In this document: in pieces, positions 1 through 9,436 of the stretch
Numbering within the stretch: position 1 is the first letter of the stretch
Layout: every line of letters begins with the position of its first letter
Source: Bacillus sp. FJAT-27916
Lineage (GTDB): Bacteria > Bacillota > Bacilli > Bacillales > Pradoshiaceae
DNA length: 64,000 nt
Direction of reading: 5' to 3'
Assembly: GCF_001183965.1 (NCBI RefSeq)
Contig: NZ_LFZV01000001.1
Location: 293,935-357,934, forward strand
The notes under the pieces: generated by a model
Told to the model about the DNA's origin: nothing
Databases searched by the model: none
What the model saw: the letters and a program-made list of their open reading frames with translations, nothing else
Position numbers and translations under genes: made by a program

Positions 1-62
1 ATCTGACAAGGATACGAAGGACGGAACAATAGTAATTTTGAGCATTTTAGGAGGTGTGGAAA

Positions 63-1448
63 GTGCGACAATCGCAGAAAACAGGACAATCTGGCTATCG
101 TCAGAGAGATAATGTGGAACATGAAGGGTATGACGAAGTGCGTAGCACTTTTCATGGTGAACAGAACAATCAAAATGGTGTAAATCTGTTTGAGAGAATC
201 CTATCAAGGGATAATCTCAATCTTGCTTACCTTCAAGTTGTCAGAAATAAAGGAGTGGCTGGAGTCGATGGCATGACATGCGAACAGTTACTTCCGTACT
301 TGAAGGAACATCGGGAGGAATTACTAGCGCAACTCCGAGATGGAACATATAAACCTTCTCCCGTCTTACGGGTAGAAATCCCGAAATCTAATGGAGGAAA
401 GCGTAAACTAGGTATTCCAACCGTCATCGACCGAATGCTTCAACAAGCTATCAATCAAGTCTTACAACCATTATTTGAACCGACCTTTTCGGATAATAGC
501 TTTGGGTTTCGTCCAAAACGTAGTGCTCATGATGCCATTAGAAGAGCACAGACGTACTACAAAGAAGGGTATAGATACGTAGTAGACATTGATATGAAAG
601 CTTATTTTGATACGGTGAATCATGACAAACTTATGTACTTTATCGAGAGAAAGGTAACGGATAAGCGTGTCCTACGACTGATTCGTTTATACCTTCAGAG
701 TGGCATCATGACAAATGGGCTGGTTGAGCGATCGGAGAAAGGAACACCGCAAGGTGGAAACCTATCCCCATTACTCAGTAATATCTATCTTAATGAATTT
801 GACCAGCTTTTAGAGAAGCGCGGACACAAGTTTGTGCGTTACGCGGATGACTGTAACATCTACGTGAAGAGCCGACGTGCAGCGCAACGAGTGATGAACA
901 AGGCCATTGACTATCTTGAAGGGACATTAAAGCTCACCGTTAATCGTGAAAAAAGTGCCGTAGGCAGTCCGTTGAAACGAAAGTTTCTGGGATTCTGTCT
1001 GCTTACGACAAAAACGGGGGTCAAAATTCGTCCTCATAATAAGGTGAAAGTATCGGTAAAAGCAAAGCTGAAGAAAATCACAAAGCGTAACCGGGGAAGA
1101 AGCCTTGAAATCATTCTAAAGGAAATCCGTCAGCTTATGACTGGTTGGCTAAACTACTATGGTATTAGCGAAATGAAAGGGTTTATGAATGAATTGAATG
1201 GATGGTTGAAGCGAAGAATCAGACAATATATCTGGAAACAATGGAAATATCCACGAACAAGAAGGAAAAATCTGATTCAATTGGGTATCGAAAAGCAAAA
1301 GGCTTATGAATGGTCGAACACTCGGAAGAGTTATTGGTGTATCTCCAAGAGTTACGTCCTTCATCGGTCCTTAACAGATAAAGAGCTGGCACGTCACGGA
1401 TATGAAGACATATCTGTGAAATACCAGCTCATTCACTCAAGCTATTGA
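63..1448 (+). CDS. ltrA: Group II intron reverse transcriptase/maturase (LtrA-like)
   Basis: This is the intron-encoded protein that assists splicing and copies the intron RNA at its target. The RT core is visible: the GVAGVDG block near residue 70, the FGFRP block, the TPQGGNLSPLLSNIYL block, and the catalytic YADD box at about residue 262. A maturase (thumb/X) region follows with GWLNYYG. There is no C-terminal HNH endonuclease domain, as in class IIC proteins. I place the start at GTG 63 because AGGAGG at 49-54 is then correctly spaced; the GTG at 54 overlaps that SD. The length (461 codons) is full, with no frameshift, so the protein looks functional. The stop codon overlaps the first bases of intron domain V. 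Confidence 0.92.
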   Translation: MRQSQKTGQSGYRQRDNVEHEGYDEVRSTFHGEQNNQNGVNLFERILSRDNLNLAYLQVVRNKGVAGVDGMTCEQLLPYLKEHREELLAQLRDGTYKPSPVLRVEIPKSNGGKRKLGIPTVIDRMLQQAINQVLQPLFEPTFSDNSFGFRPKRSAHDAIRRAQTYYKEGYRYVVDIDMKAYFDTVNHDKLMYFIERKVTDKRVLRLIRLYLQSGIMTNGLVERSEKGTPQGGNLSPLLSNIYLNEFDQLLEKRGHKFVRYADDCNIYVKSRRAAQRVMNKAIDYLEGTLKLTVNREKSAVGSPLKRKFLGFCLLTTKTGVKIRPHNKVKVSVKAKLKKITKRNRGRSLEIILKEIRQLMTGWLNYYGISEMKGFMNELNGWLKRRIRQYIWKQWKYPRTRRKNLIQLGIEKQKAYEWSNTRKSYWCISKSYVLHRSLTDKELARHGYEDISVKYQLIHSSY

Positions 1449-1523
1449 ACCGCCGTATACGGGTCCGTACGTACGGTGGTGGGAGAGGGGCGGAAATTCA
1501 AGTGAATTTCCCCTCTACTCGAT
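1447..1523 (+). ncRNA. Group II intron domains V and VI
   Basis: Bases 1447-1481 can fold as domain V: CCGCCGTA pairs with TACGGTGG with one G-U pair, and CGC (not AGC) sits at the triad position. Bases 1481-1523 form a long hairpin (AGGGG...GGAAATTC / GAATTTC...CCCCT) with an unpaired A near the 3' side, as expected for domain VI and its branch point. Exact intron ends need comparison with an uninterrupted locus. Confidence 0.75.
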
Positions 1524-4500
1524 TATGATTGTTTTTTAGGGAAAACCTTTTCCACAACACGATCTGTAGCATGTCCATCCTCTAGATAGCAATAGCGATC
1601 ATAGAACTGTTGGTATTTTCCTTCATAGTCATGCTGAACTTGATCAATGTCATGCAATGCATTTATCAGCTCATCACTTGTCTGAAGCAATGGCCCTGGA
1701 GCTTCTTGTTCGAAGTCCATGTAGAAGCCGCGGGTATTATCACGGTATTCTTCAAAGTCATATACATAGAAAAGAATTGGCCGTTTAAGGTTTGCATAAT
1801 CAAACATAACAGAGGAATAGTCCGTGACAAGGACATCTGAAATGGTCAATAACTCTTGGATATCAGAGTAGCTGGAAACATTATAAACAAAATCGCTTAA
1901 CTCTTCAGGTACCTTAAATTTATTGCTGATTACGACATGAAGTCTAAGCAATAAGATGTATTCATCTCCTAGCTTTTCCTTCATCGCTTCCAAATCAAAC
2001 GGAATCTCAAATGTAAACTTATTGGCGCCGTTTGTTTGGTTGTCCCTGAAGGTAGGAGCATAAAGAATGACCTTTTTGTCTGTCGGTAGTTGCAGTTTTT
2101 CTCTCACTCTTCCTGCTATCTCGGTTAACCCATCTTGATAGAATAAGTCGTTGCGCGGGTAGCCTACTTCAAGGACATCCCCCTCGTAATGGAAGGCGCT
2201 TCTAAAGGCCTTGGTTGCATAGGCACTTGGGGAGATAAGATAGTCCCAGTTCTTAATTGCGCCGCTGACACGTTCAACATATCCTTCTTGGCGGCCCTGA
2301 ACCTGCTCAATATCAAAGAGCATTTTCTTGAGCGGTGTTCCATGCCAGGTTTGTAAATACGTTGTTTCTTTTCTCTTATTAATATAGGACGGGAAGTTTT
2401 GGTTGTTTACCCAATACCCCGCTTTAGCTAAGTAATAGTAGTAAGAAGGGCTTAAACGTTTCACCTTAAGTGTATCCGGATCTCTAAAATGAACGCCTTT
2501 GTTTACGATCCATACTTTCTTGTATGGAAGCTTTTCCTCTAGAATCTTTTCGTATATTTTCCGTGGACTATCCGCATATTGCTTGCCTACACCGCTCTCG
2601 AAAACAATTAAATTCTTATCGACAGGCAGGAAGGTTCGCATCAATTTGTAAGCAGCTTTCATAGTCGGGAAATAGTATTTGCTCTTTCTGAATTTCTTCC
2701 CAATACCTTTCGCTATCGGCTGTTTCTGTAATCGATACGATAACTTTGGTTTAAGTGATTTGTCACTCGCAAGTTTAAAGATTCTCTCAGAGGATGACCG
2801 GTCCGCATACTTTAAGAACTTGCGGGCTCGTTGTTTGTAAGCATCCTTCATTTCGAAGTCATGTGATGCATACTCTTCAATCAATGCCAAAAGTTCATCA
2901 AGATCATTGGTAATGTCGCCTGGCAGATCCTCATCTAATTCTAAATGAGATGGACGTTTTCCTATAAAACGACTGCGATCAAATTGATAGTAAACAATCG
3001 GTTTTTGCAAGAAGCTGAAGTCGAATCCCACACTAGAGTAATCCGTCAGCATCATGGCACTCTCCTTGATTAATGTCTGAACATCAACCTCTCCCTGTGA
3101 AATGACTTGATAAGGAGAATCACGGAAATGGTCTGTATAAAGCTGCATATTAGGGTGCAGACAGAAAATAACCTCAAAATTATAGGTCTCACTAAGCTTA
3201 CGCAATGTTTCACTTTGGATTAGATCCTTGTATCGGTGATAGTATTCACTTTCAAGGAAATGCTCCTCCGTAAGAATCCAGTCGCGCCATGTTGGAATGA
3301 TCAGCAATTGGCGTTTCTTCTCGACATTATCAGCTAATAATTCATCGAATCGGGATAAACCAGTGATATAGACTTGGTCAGGATTATAACCGAAGTCATT
3401 CACAATCATTGCCTTCTCGAAATCTGAGCTTACAAGAAAAATATCGGTGTAGAAGCCGGGTGCATCCTTCCCATAGTTAGCAATCATATTTTTGGTTCCC
3501 ATAACACCGTGCTGCAGGAAGATCTTTAGTGCATGTACCTTCCGTTTAAAGCGCTGTGTCCGAATTGGATATAGATAGTCAGCATGATGAGAGGAGATAA
3601 TCCGTTTAGCAATCAAGCTTAATTTGATATGTTCTTTCGATTTGAAATAGACCACATTCCCGAGTGGCTCTACGTTCTTTAATTCGGGTGATTCCTGTTC
3701 AATTACGTAGTAAACAGGAAGTTCAGGGTGTTGTTCACGTACATATTTAAAGAAGTGATATCCAGTATCCTGTGCTTTATATGGCCGCTCTCCGACCAAC
3801 CATACATTTTTTGAACGGTTTACAAGACGGTGGAGCCATGCCCATTTCATCATACGCTCAAGATATTTCAAGTTTTCCGCAGAGTAGCTGAGAATCTCTA
3901 GGGCAAGATTCGATGCTTTAAATGTGTAATACGGATTGACGGATATACCCTTATCCCCAATATATTTGGAAATATCCTGTGCAAAGTAGCGTGCTCGGAA
4001 GGTCGGCCGATGCAATTTCACCATGTAGGGCTCTGGTGTATCATTCAGTTGGAGCTTCAAAAAGACATCATAAATGCCTTCCTCTAAGAGATGACCTTCT
4101 TTTCCGAGCGGGACAATAGCATGATAGCTATAGCGATTCAATCCGTATTTTTGTCGCGTTTCCTCTTGATTTAATTCGAATGCAGCGGGTGTCTGACATT
4201 CCTCATCAGTTGCGCGGTTACTTAATAGCAAATCCCCGTGCTGAATGACTGAATGTCTTGTAAAGATTTTGCCGTACACTTCCAATTCATTGCCGGTACG
4301 TCTAATTCCGTCAATCTGTAGGCGAACGGACGGATTCAATTCTTTATCTACACTGAGAGAGAGATTACCTTTCTCTGTTACAAACGGAATGACCTTCCGA
4401 TCTTGAAAATGGTAAGGCAAGAAGGGGCTTGGGATATCGGTTGTTTCAAAACGGCCAAGCCTAATCTTATATTGAAAGGCTTCTTCTCCATTACATTGAA

Positions 4501-4846
4501 CCATTTCAGTTGATTCTGATTGGCTTAATTTTTCAAATCGTTTCTCACTAATGGATTTGGCCGGTACTAGAATGGTTAAATACCAATCATAAAAAGATTC
4601 GACATTAGGAAGTTTAGCAATCAACTCTCCTAGAGAAATCTTAAATTGGAATTTAGCAGAAGGTTTAATCTCCCCCGCGGAAAACCATTCTTCTGTTTCC
4701 CGGCATTTCAACCAAAGCTCGGAAACCGTATCCGTTTGGGTATTTAAGTGTCCTGATATGTATAGGGTATCCCCTGATTGTTTAATATTAAGGTATTGGT
4801 TTCGACGCTTTTTCTTTCGTTTAAATAATTTCCGAACGTTAATCAT
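1523..4846 (-). CDS. CDP-glycerol glycerophosphotransferase with two tandem catalytic domains (TagF/TarF-like)
   Basis: Predicted membrane-associated enzyme that transfers glycerol phosphate from CDP-glycerol in teichoic acid synthesis. It has 1107 residues from ATG 4846, chosen because AGGTGGGTGAAC lies just upstream; longer in-frame starts lack an SD. An N-terminal region of about 320 residues precedes two Glyphos_transf-type domains. The first contains FLQHGVMGTKNM, PTWRDW and LTDYSSVGFDFSF. The second contains TWHGTPLKKMLFD, APTFRDN and VTDYSSVMFDYANLKRPI. Standard TagF has one such domain, so this is a double-headed polymerase-like protein; substrate and acceptor are not shown by the sequence. 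The TAA stop abuts the intron end, and no terminator of its own remains visible. Confidence 0.88.
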   Translation of the reverse strand: MINVRKLFKRKKKRRNQYLNIKQSGDTLYISGHLNTQTDTVSELWLKCRETEEWFSAGEIKPSAKFQFKISLGELIAKLPNVESFYDWYLTILVPAKSISEKRFEKLSQSESTEMVQCNGEEAFQYKIRLGRFETTDIPSPFLPYHFQDRKVIPFVTEKGNLSLSVDKELNPSVRLQIDGIRRTGNELEVYGKIFTRHSVIQHGDLLLSNRATDEECQTPAAFELNQEETRQKYGLNRYSYHAIVPLGKEGHLLEEGIYDVFLKLQLNDTPEPYMVKLHRPTFRARYFAQDISKYIGDKGISVNPYYTFKASNLALEILSYSAENLKYLERMMKWAWLHRLVNRSKNVWLVGERPYKAQDTGYHFFKYVREQHPELPVYYVIEQESPELKNVEPLGNVVYFKSKEHIKLSLIAKRIISSHHADYLYPIRTQRFKRKVHALKIFLQHGVMGTKNMIANYGKDAPGFYTDIFLVSSDFEKAMIVNDFGYNPDQVYITGLSRFDELLADNVEKKRQLLIIPTWRDWILTEEHFLESEYYHRYKDLIQSETLRKLSETYNFEVIFCLHPNMQLYTDHFRDSPYQVISQGEVDVQTLIKESAMMLTDYSSVGFDFSFLQKPIVYYQFDRSRFIGKRPSHLELDEDLPGDITNDLDELLALIEEYASHDFEMKDAYKQRARKFLKYADRSSSERIFKLASDKSLKPKLSYRLQKQPIAKGIGKKFRKSKYYFPTMKAAYKLMRTFLPVDKNLIVFESGVGKQYADSPRKIYEKILEEKLPYKKVWIVNKGVHFRDPDTLKVKRLSPSYYYYLAKAGYWVNNQNFPSYINKRKETTYLQTWHGTPLKKMLFDIEQVQGRQEGYVERVSGAIKNWDYLISPSAYATKAFRSAFHYEGDVLEVGYPRNDLFYQDGLTEIAGRVREKLQLPTDKKVILYAPTFRDNQTNGANKFTFEIPFDLEAMKEKLGDEYILLLRLHVVISNKFKVPEELSDFVYNVSSYSDIQELLTISDVLVTDYSSVMFDYANLKRPILFYVYDFEEYRDNTRGFYMDFEQEAPGPLLQTSDELINALHDIDQVQHDYEGKYQQFYDRYCYLEDGHATDRVVEKVFPKKQS

Positions 4847-5067
4847 GTTCACCCACCTGACTGATATGATGATACGACTAGTATGAATCACGCAGTATAG
4901 AATATGCAAGAAAAAAATCTAGCCAATGATTAAATAAACCTTTAGAATAGAGGGTTTCTGGAGATTGTTAACAGTGTCTTATTAAATATTCATAAAAGTT
5001 TATGCATGGATTAATGATGGATACAGATAAATGGATTTATATGGTAGCGATCTGTTGGGAGGAGACT

Positions 5068-5093
5068 AAAAAACCCTAGCTGTTTTGCTAGGG
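5068..5093 (-). terminator. Intrinsic terminator of the autolysin gene
   Basis: On the minus strand CCCTAGC / GCTAGGG forms a 7-bp stem with a 6-nt loop, followed by TTTTTT. It lies directly behind the glucosaminidase gene stop. Confidence 0.9.
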
Positions 5094-5102
5094 CTTTTAG
5101 AA

Positions 5103-7211
5103 TCATGACTCTTTGTAGGCAGGGACATCATATAATAATGTATATTGAGTCAATCGGCTATAGATTTGTGACATTCGAGCCGTCTGCTTTACAGCCCATC
5201 CAATATCAGTAGCATATTGATGAGAGGCATATCCGTATAAGGCCATATGATTAGGATTCCAACGCATTTTATACAGAGTATCCTGTCCAGCATTGATATA
5301 AGATTTAGCGACAAAAGCGGCTCCCCCAATTATGGCTTTCTCAACTGTTGTCCATCCTTGTTCATAGGCATATTTAGCTCCGCCATTGATTGGATCAGAA
5401 TCATAGGCCCCTATTCCATACATATTATAGACAGTAGTCCCATTATAGCTGATTCCTTTGGCAAGGGTACTTGTCCCATTTCCAGTTTCCAGGAGAGCGT
5501 GGCTGATTAGGTATACTTCATTAATATTGTAGGTAGATGCTGCTTGAATGAAGCTTGAGGCCTTTCCAGTTAGAGCGCCTTTCCCACTAAGAATATTGGC
5601 ATTTAATTCAGTGGCATTTGTTCCGGCTGGTGCGGATAAGATCAAAAACTGATAGTATTCGGTGCTGCCGGGAGAAAAGCTGGATGGATCTAAATATTTC
5701 TTTACCTGTTCAGCAGTGGCGCTTACCCAGGCCTTTGGGTTGCCGCCTTGCAGGAAGGAAGAATACAAGGGTGAATCCGTCATTGGCCGCATCTTCATCT
5801 GATAGTTCACCGCTTGGTCTAAGGTCAATCCATAGCCGGTTGTTATCTTCTTGCTTATATCACTTCGTTTAATATAGCCTGTTTGATAACTGCCATCAGC
5901 TTTCACTTTGACAATATACCAGTTCTCACTGAATACGCGATATTTAAGGATGGTATTTTTCGCATAGGTTCTCCAAGAGCTGGCTGTTGTTGTCGGTGCT
6001 TTATACACTTTAGTAGGACTTGTTTGGGCAAGGCCTGTTTGCTCAGTGTTTTCTTCCGATACTTGTTCAATGTGGCTTTTCAGTATGTAGCCGGTTTGTT
6101 TTTCACCGTCAATATATATGGTGACACGGTACCAAGAGTTTGTATAGCTGTATACCTTTAAGATGGAGCCGGCTGAATAAGTCTTCAAGGCTTTAGCGCT
6201 AGTACCCGCATAAGCATAGACATTTGTCGGGCTTTTGAGGGCGATGCCTTGCTCAGCTTTGCTTGCTGGGTTTGGCAGCTCAACCGATGTCTTTGGAAGA
6301 TAGGCTGTTTGATAGTCTCCATCGATCTTTACTGTTGCTTTGTACCAGCTGCTTGTGTACGTATAAAGCTTTAAAATATAGCCTTCCTTGTATGATTTGA
6401 CTGTCTTTGCAGTAGTTGAAGGCTTTTCATACATAACTGTCGGGTTTAGTTTGGCGACAGCCTCGACCTGTACAGGATTTGTCGTAATGGTTTCGACAGC
6501 ACTCTTTTGAATATAGACGATTTGCCATATGTCATTGACTTTTACCTTTGCCTCGTACCAGGAGGTAGAATAGTCATAGAATTTCAGCGTGGTGCCAGCA
6601 GAGTAGCTTTTAACGACCTGTGAGCTTGTTGAAGGCGAAGCATAGGTTTTGGTCGGGGCTTGAATGGCAATACCGCTTAATGCTTCTCCTGTCAGCTTTG
6701 CGGCTGGCTCGCTTATGGGGGCTTTTGGTTCGTCCGTTAGAATAGCTTGCTCCTGTTCAGCTGCCTCCGTTTCATATGGCAGAGTAGCTTGTTCCTGCTC
6801 GGCTGCCTCCATTTCATCCACGATTACTTCAGCTTGCTCGTCCTCTACTGGTGTTTCCGTATCACTTGCTGCTTCAGTATTCGCCGTATCCTCCTCGCTT
6901 GATAGATCTTCTACTTTCACATAACCTTCCCAGATTTCGCTTCCGTCAGCTGAAATCGTCTGGACATGAAGATACTCATCAAATTTCTCGAGAAGGGTGA
7001 CATCTGCTCCATTCTCCAGCTGAGTCAACACAGGGCTGTCACTTTCTGTGCTCTCATATAAATTAATGGCTTCCCCGTCTTTGGAAATCAGTACTGCTGT
7101 AGTTGCTTCCTCTATAACCTCTGAGTCCGAAGCGAATGAAACTGCCGGTAAGGTTGAAAGGAGGAGCATGGCAATGATCATAAAGGTTGTGAATTTCTTT
7201 GCTGTCAACAT
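5103..7211 (-). CDS. Secreted SH3-repeat N-acetylglucosaminidase (autolysin)
   Basis: Predicted exported cell-wall hydrolase cutting the glycan strand. Residues 1-28 form a signal peptide (MLTAKKFTTFMIIAMLLLS, then AVSFA|SDS). One bacterial SH3 domain follows (about 38-105), then an acidic linker containing duplicated EAAEQEQA units (about 110-165). Four further SH3_3-like repeats follow (about 175-460), each with an S/N-WY core, likely wall-binding. The C-terminal 200 residues match the glucosaminidase fold: SHALLETGNGTSTLAKG holds the catalytic Glu, followed by YNMYGIGAYD. The start is ATG 7211 behind GAGGAG. The gene is monocistronic, with its own terminator and a divergent ABC operon upstream. 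Confidence 0.9.
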   Translation of the reverse strand: MLTAKKFTTFMIIAMLLLSTLPAVSFASDSEVIEEATTAVLISKDGEAINLYESTESDSPVLTQLENGADVTLLEKFDEYLHVQTISADGSEIWEGYVKVEDLSSEEDTANTEAASDTETPVEDEQAEVIVDEMEAAEQEQATLPYETEAAEQEQAILTDEPKAPISEPAAKLTGEALSGIAIQAPTKTYASPSTSSQVVKSYSAGTTLKFYDYSTSWYEAKVKVNDIWQIVYIQKSAVETITTNPVQVEAVAKLNPTVMYEKPSTTAKTVKSYKEGYILKLYTYTSSWYKATVKIDGDYQTAYLPKTSVELPNPASKAEQGIALKSPTNVYAYAGTSAKALKTYSAGSILKVYSYTNSWYRVTIYIDGEKQTGYILKSHIEQVSEENTEQTGLAQTSPTKVYKAPTTTASSWRTYAKNTILKYRVFSENWYIVKVKADGSYQTGYIKRSDISKKITTGYGLTLDQAVNYQMKMRPMTDSPLYSSFLQGGNPKAWVSATAEQVKKYLDPSSFSPGSTEYYQFLILSAPAGTNATELNANILSGKGALTGKASSFIQAASTYNINEVYLISHALLETGNGTSTLAKGISYNGTTVYNMYGIGAYDSDPINGGAKYAYEQGWTTVEKAIIGGAAFVAKSYINAGQDTLYKMRWNPNHMALYGYASHQYATDIGWAVKQTARMSQIYSRLTQYTLLYDVPAYKES

Positions 7212-7466
7212 GATTTCTCCTCTATTAATTTTTTAAAATATCATTTTTTGAAATTATTAAGGCCTCCTTTTCTAAAATTAAACATATGTATTCTAACATT
7301 TTTATGCCGGAATTGAAGGATTTGTCTAGATTTGTAACGAATCTTTAAGAATTGATGAATATCCTTCCATATTTATATATCAAAATAATATAAACAAAAA
7401 TCATACAAATTACCATATTTTTACGCTATAGTAGATATATAGGATTATGAAAAAGGAAGTGAGCAA

Positions 7467-8393
7467 GTGGCAGAAAACGTATTGGAAGTGAAATCACTAA
7501 CAAAAAGGATCAGGCAGACGGCGATTGTAGATGATGTGAGCTTTGAAGTGAAACGCGGGGAGATTTTCGGATTATTAGGCCCGAATGGGGCGGGGAAAAC
7601 AACAATCATCCGAATGATTGCAAGCTTGATCAACCGTACGGATGGCAGGGTTCTCATTAACGGTCATGATCTCGATCAGGACTTTGAGGGAGCCATGAGC
7701 AATCTTGGAGCGATTGTGGAGAATCCAGAGTTTTATAAGTACATGAGCGGGCGGAAGAATTTGATTCATTATGCGCGTATGGCGGCAAATCCGATTCCTC
7801 CCGAGAGACTGGATGAGGTAGCAGAGCTAGTGAAGCTGGACCATGCGATTGAGAAGAAGGTTAAGACATACTCACTCGGGATGCGCCAGCGTCTTGGGGT
7901 GGCACAGGCTATTCTGCATAAGCCGGCGCTCTTGATTCTTGATGAGCCGACCAATGGTCTCGACCCACAAGGGATTAAAGAGTTCCGCATGTATTTGCGC
8001 GAGCTGGCTGATGAAGGGATTGGGGTTCTTGTTTCCTCCCATTTACTTGCTGAAATGCAGCTTATGTGTGACCGGTTCGCTGTCATTGAGAAGGGTAAGC
8101 TTATACATATCGAGAATAATCAGATGCAGGGTGAGGAAGAGGAGTTCAGGGAGATTGTCTTTGCCGTGAAGGATGTTCTTGCTGCAGCCAAGGTTGTTCG
8201 TGAGGCATATCCAGACGCGGCCATCCTAAAGCAGGACGTACAAATGATCACGATTAGGACAACGAAGGAACAGTCAGCTGAAATTGTCCGTGCCTTCGTA
8301 CAGGCGAATGTCGATGTTTATGAGATGAGTGTCGTCAAAAAATCCTTGGAGGACCGCTTCTTTGAGATTACGAAGCAGGAGGTGGGCGTATGA
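7467..8393 (+). CDS. ABC transporter ATP-binding protein (BcrA/NatA type)
   Basis: Nucleotide-binding subunit of an ABC-2 exporter, 308 residues. Walker A is GPNGAGKTT, the signature is YSLGMRQRLGVAQ and Walker B is LLILDEPTNGLD, followed by the H-loop SSHLL. The start is GTG 7467 behind AAGGAAGTGAG. It overlaps the permease gene by 4 bp (ATGA), so the two are translationally coupled. The family includes antibiotic-resistance and sodium exporters; nothing here fixes the substrate. In B. subtilis the corresponding position near ftsE holds other genes, so this pair is probably accessory. Confidence 0.92.
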   Translation: MAENVLEVKSLTKRIRQTAIVDDVSFEVKRGEIFGLLGPNGAGKTTIIRMIASLINRTDGRVLINGHDLDQDFEGAMSNLGAIVENPEFYKYMSGRKNLIHYARMAANPIPPERLDEVAELVKLDHAIEKKVKTYSLGMRQRLGVAQAILHKPALLILDEPTNGLDPQGIKEFRMYLRELADEGIGVLVSSHLLAEMQLMCDRFAVIEKGKLIHIENNQMQGEEEEFREIVFAVKDVLAAAKVVREAYPDAAILKQDVQMITIRTTKEQSAEIVRAFVQANVDVYEMSVVKKSLEDRFFEITKQEVGV

Positions 8394-9292
8394 TCAAGCT
8401 TATACGCAATGAATGGATGAAACTATTCTCTAAAGTATCGACTTATATTTTCATCGGAATTATGGTTGTAGGGATTATCGGTGCTGGCTTTGCCGCGAAT
8501 TTCTTTAATTCAATGATTGAAGCGGATGTGAAGGAAGCGAAACAAACGCTCGCCGATCCAAATGCATCTGAGGATGATAGGGCCTACGCGGCAACTGTAC
8601 TTGCTGACAGTGATTCGAATATGACGAATGCCGTCTGGGATTTCATGGCTGATTGGGCATTGGGGCTTGTCTCCTTCATCACGCTGTGTTCGGTCATTGT
8701 CTGCAGCGGGATGGTAGCATCGGAATTCTCGGATGGAACCATCAAGCAGCTGCTGATACGGCCGTATAAGCGCTGGAAGATTCTTCTGTCAAAATATATC
8801 ACTTCACTTATCTTTGCAGGTGTATTATTGGTTACCTTGCTTATATCAGGATATTTGGTCGGTCTGTTATTCTTTGGGAATGGGTCCTTCACGGCGAAGA
8901 TTCCAGACCCATCCTTTTCTGGAGATATGATTGAGGTAGGCAGCTATTTAGTGGATATGCTCCTTTACTGGCTGCCAGGTTTCTTGATGATCACCACTAT
9001 TGCGTTTATGCTGAGCACGCTTTTCAAGACGACATCCATCGCAGTAGGTGTATCCGTATTTATCCTGTTTGCTTCATCTACATTAAACTTCCTTATCTTG
9101 AATCTAGTTGACCGTTATAGCTGGATGAAGTTTATTCTGTTCCCGCATATAGACCTGCGCAATCTCTTCTTGCTTGGTTACGGCTATGAAGGAGCAGCGC
9201 TTGGCTTTTCGCTCGGCTTGCTTGCCGTCTATTATGTCATTTTTATTGCAATCACGTTTTTTGTCTTCCGGAAGAGGGATGTCGCTATTTGA
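8390..9292 (+). CDS. ABC-2 type transporter permease
   Basis: Membrane partner of the preceding ATPase, 300 residues. About six hydrophobic helices are visible: one at residues 16-36, one pair around 95-155, and the rest across 190-295. A large extracytoplasmic loop follows helix 1, and a basic RPYKRWKILLSKY stretch precedes helix 3, as in the NatB/BcrB family. It starts inside the end of the ATPase gene (ATGA overlap) and is followed by a strong terminator, defining a two-gene operon. Confidence 0.88.
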   Translation: MIKLIRNEWMKLFSKVSTYIFIGIMVVGIIGAGFAANFFNSMIEADVKEAKQTLADPNASEDDRAYAATVLADSDSNMTNAVWDFMADWALGLVSFITLCSVIVCSGMVASEFSDGTIKQLLIRPYKRWKILLSKYITSLIFAGVLLVTLLISGYLVGLLFFGNGSFTAKIPDPSFSGDMIEVGSYLVDMLLYWLPGFLMITTIAFMLSTLFKTTSIAVGVSVFILFASSTLNFLILNLVDRYSWMKFILFPHIDLRNLFLLGYGYEGAALGFSLGLLAVYYVIFIAITFFVFRKRDVAI

Positions 9293-9304
9293 TGTTTAAG
9301 AGGT

Positions 9305-9331
9305 CCAGGGTAACTCCCTGGGCTTTTTTTA
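9305..9331 (+). terminator. Intrinsic terminator of the ABC operon
   Basis: CCAGGG / CCCTGG stem followed by GCTTTTTTT, 12 bases after the permease stop. Confidence 0.88.
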
Positions 9332-9436
9332 TTGTCTGACTTTTGTATCTTTCTAGGCTTTCATTGTTTCCATTCCTGTTTTCATATAAAATGGATATGC
9401 TTTGAAGAATTGGACGTATGGAGGGCAAGAAGAATT

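Larger units (their letters stand above)
1..1523 (+). mobile_element. Group II intron, 3' portion (5' end outside window), probably class IIC
   Basis: The segment holds a reverse transcriptase ORF followed at once by a domain V/VI-like RNA fold, the usual layout in which the ORF lies in intron domain IV. The 5' intron domains lie left of base 1, so the insertion cannot be fully delimited. The 3' end is placed at about 1523, after a domain VI-like hairpin ending CTACTCGAT. The encoded protein lacks an endonuclease domain and domain V carries a CGC triad, both typical of class IIC introns, which usually insert behind terminator hairpins. The next base run is the end of the opposite-strand teichoic acid gene, so the insertion touches its stop codon. 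Confidence 0.85.

Noticed and set aside
9332-9436. Longer YitT protein starting at TTG 9332
   Set aside because: It begins at the edge of the preceding terminator, has no SD, and exceeds the family length.
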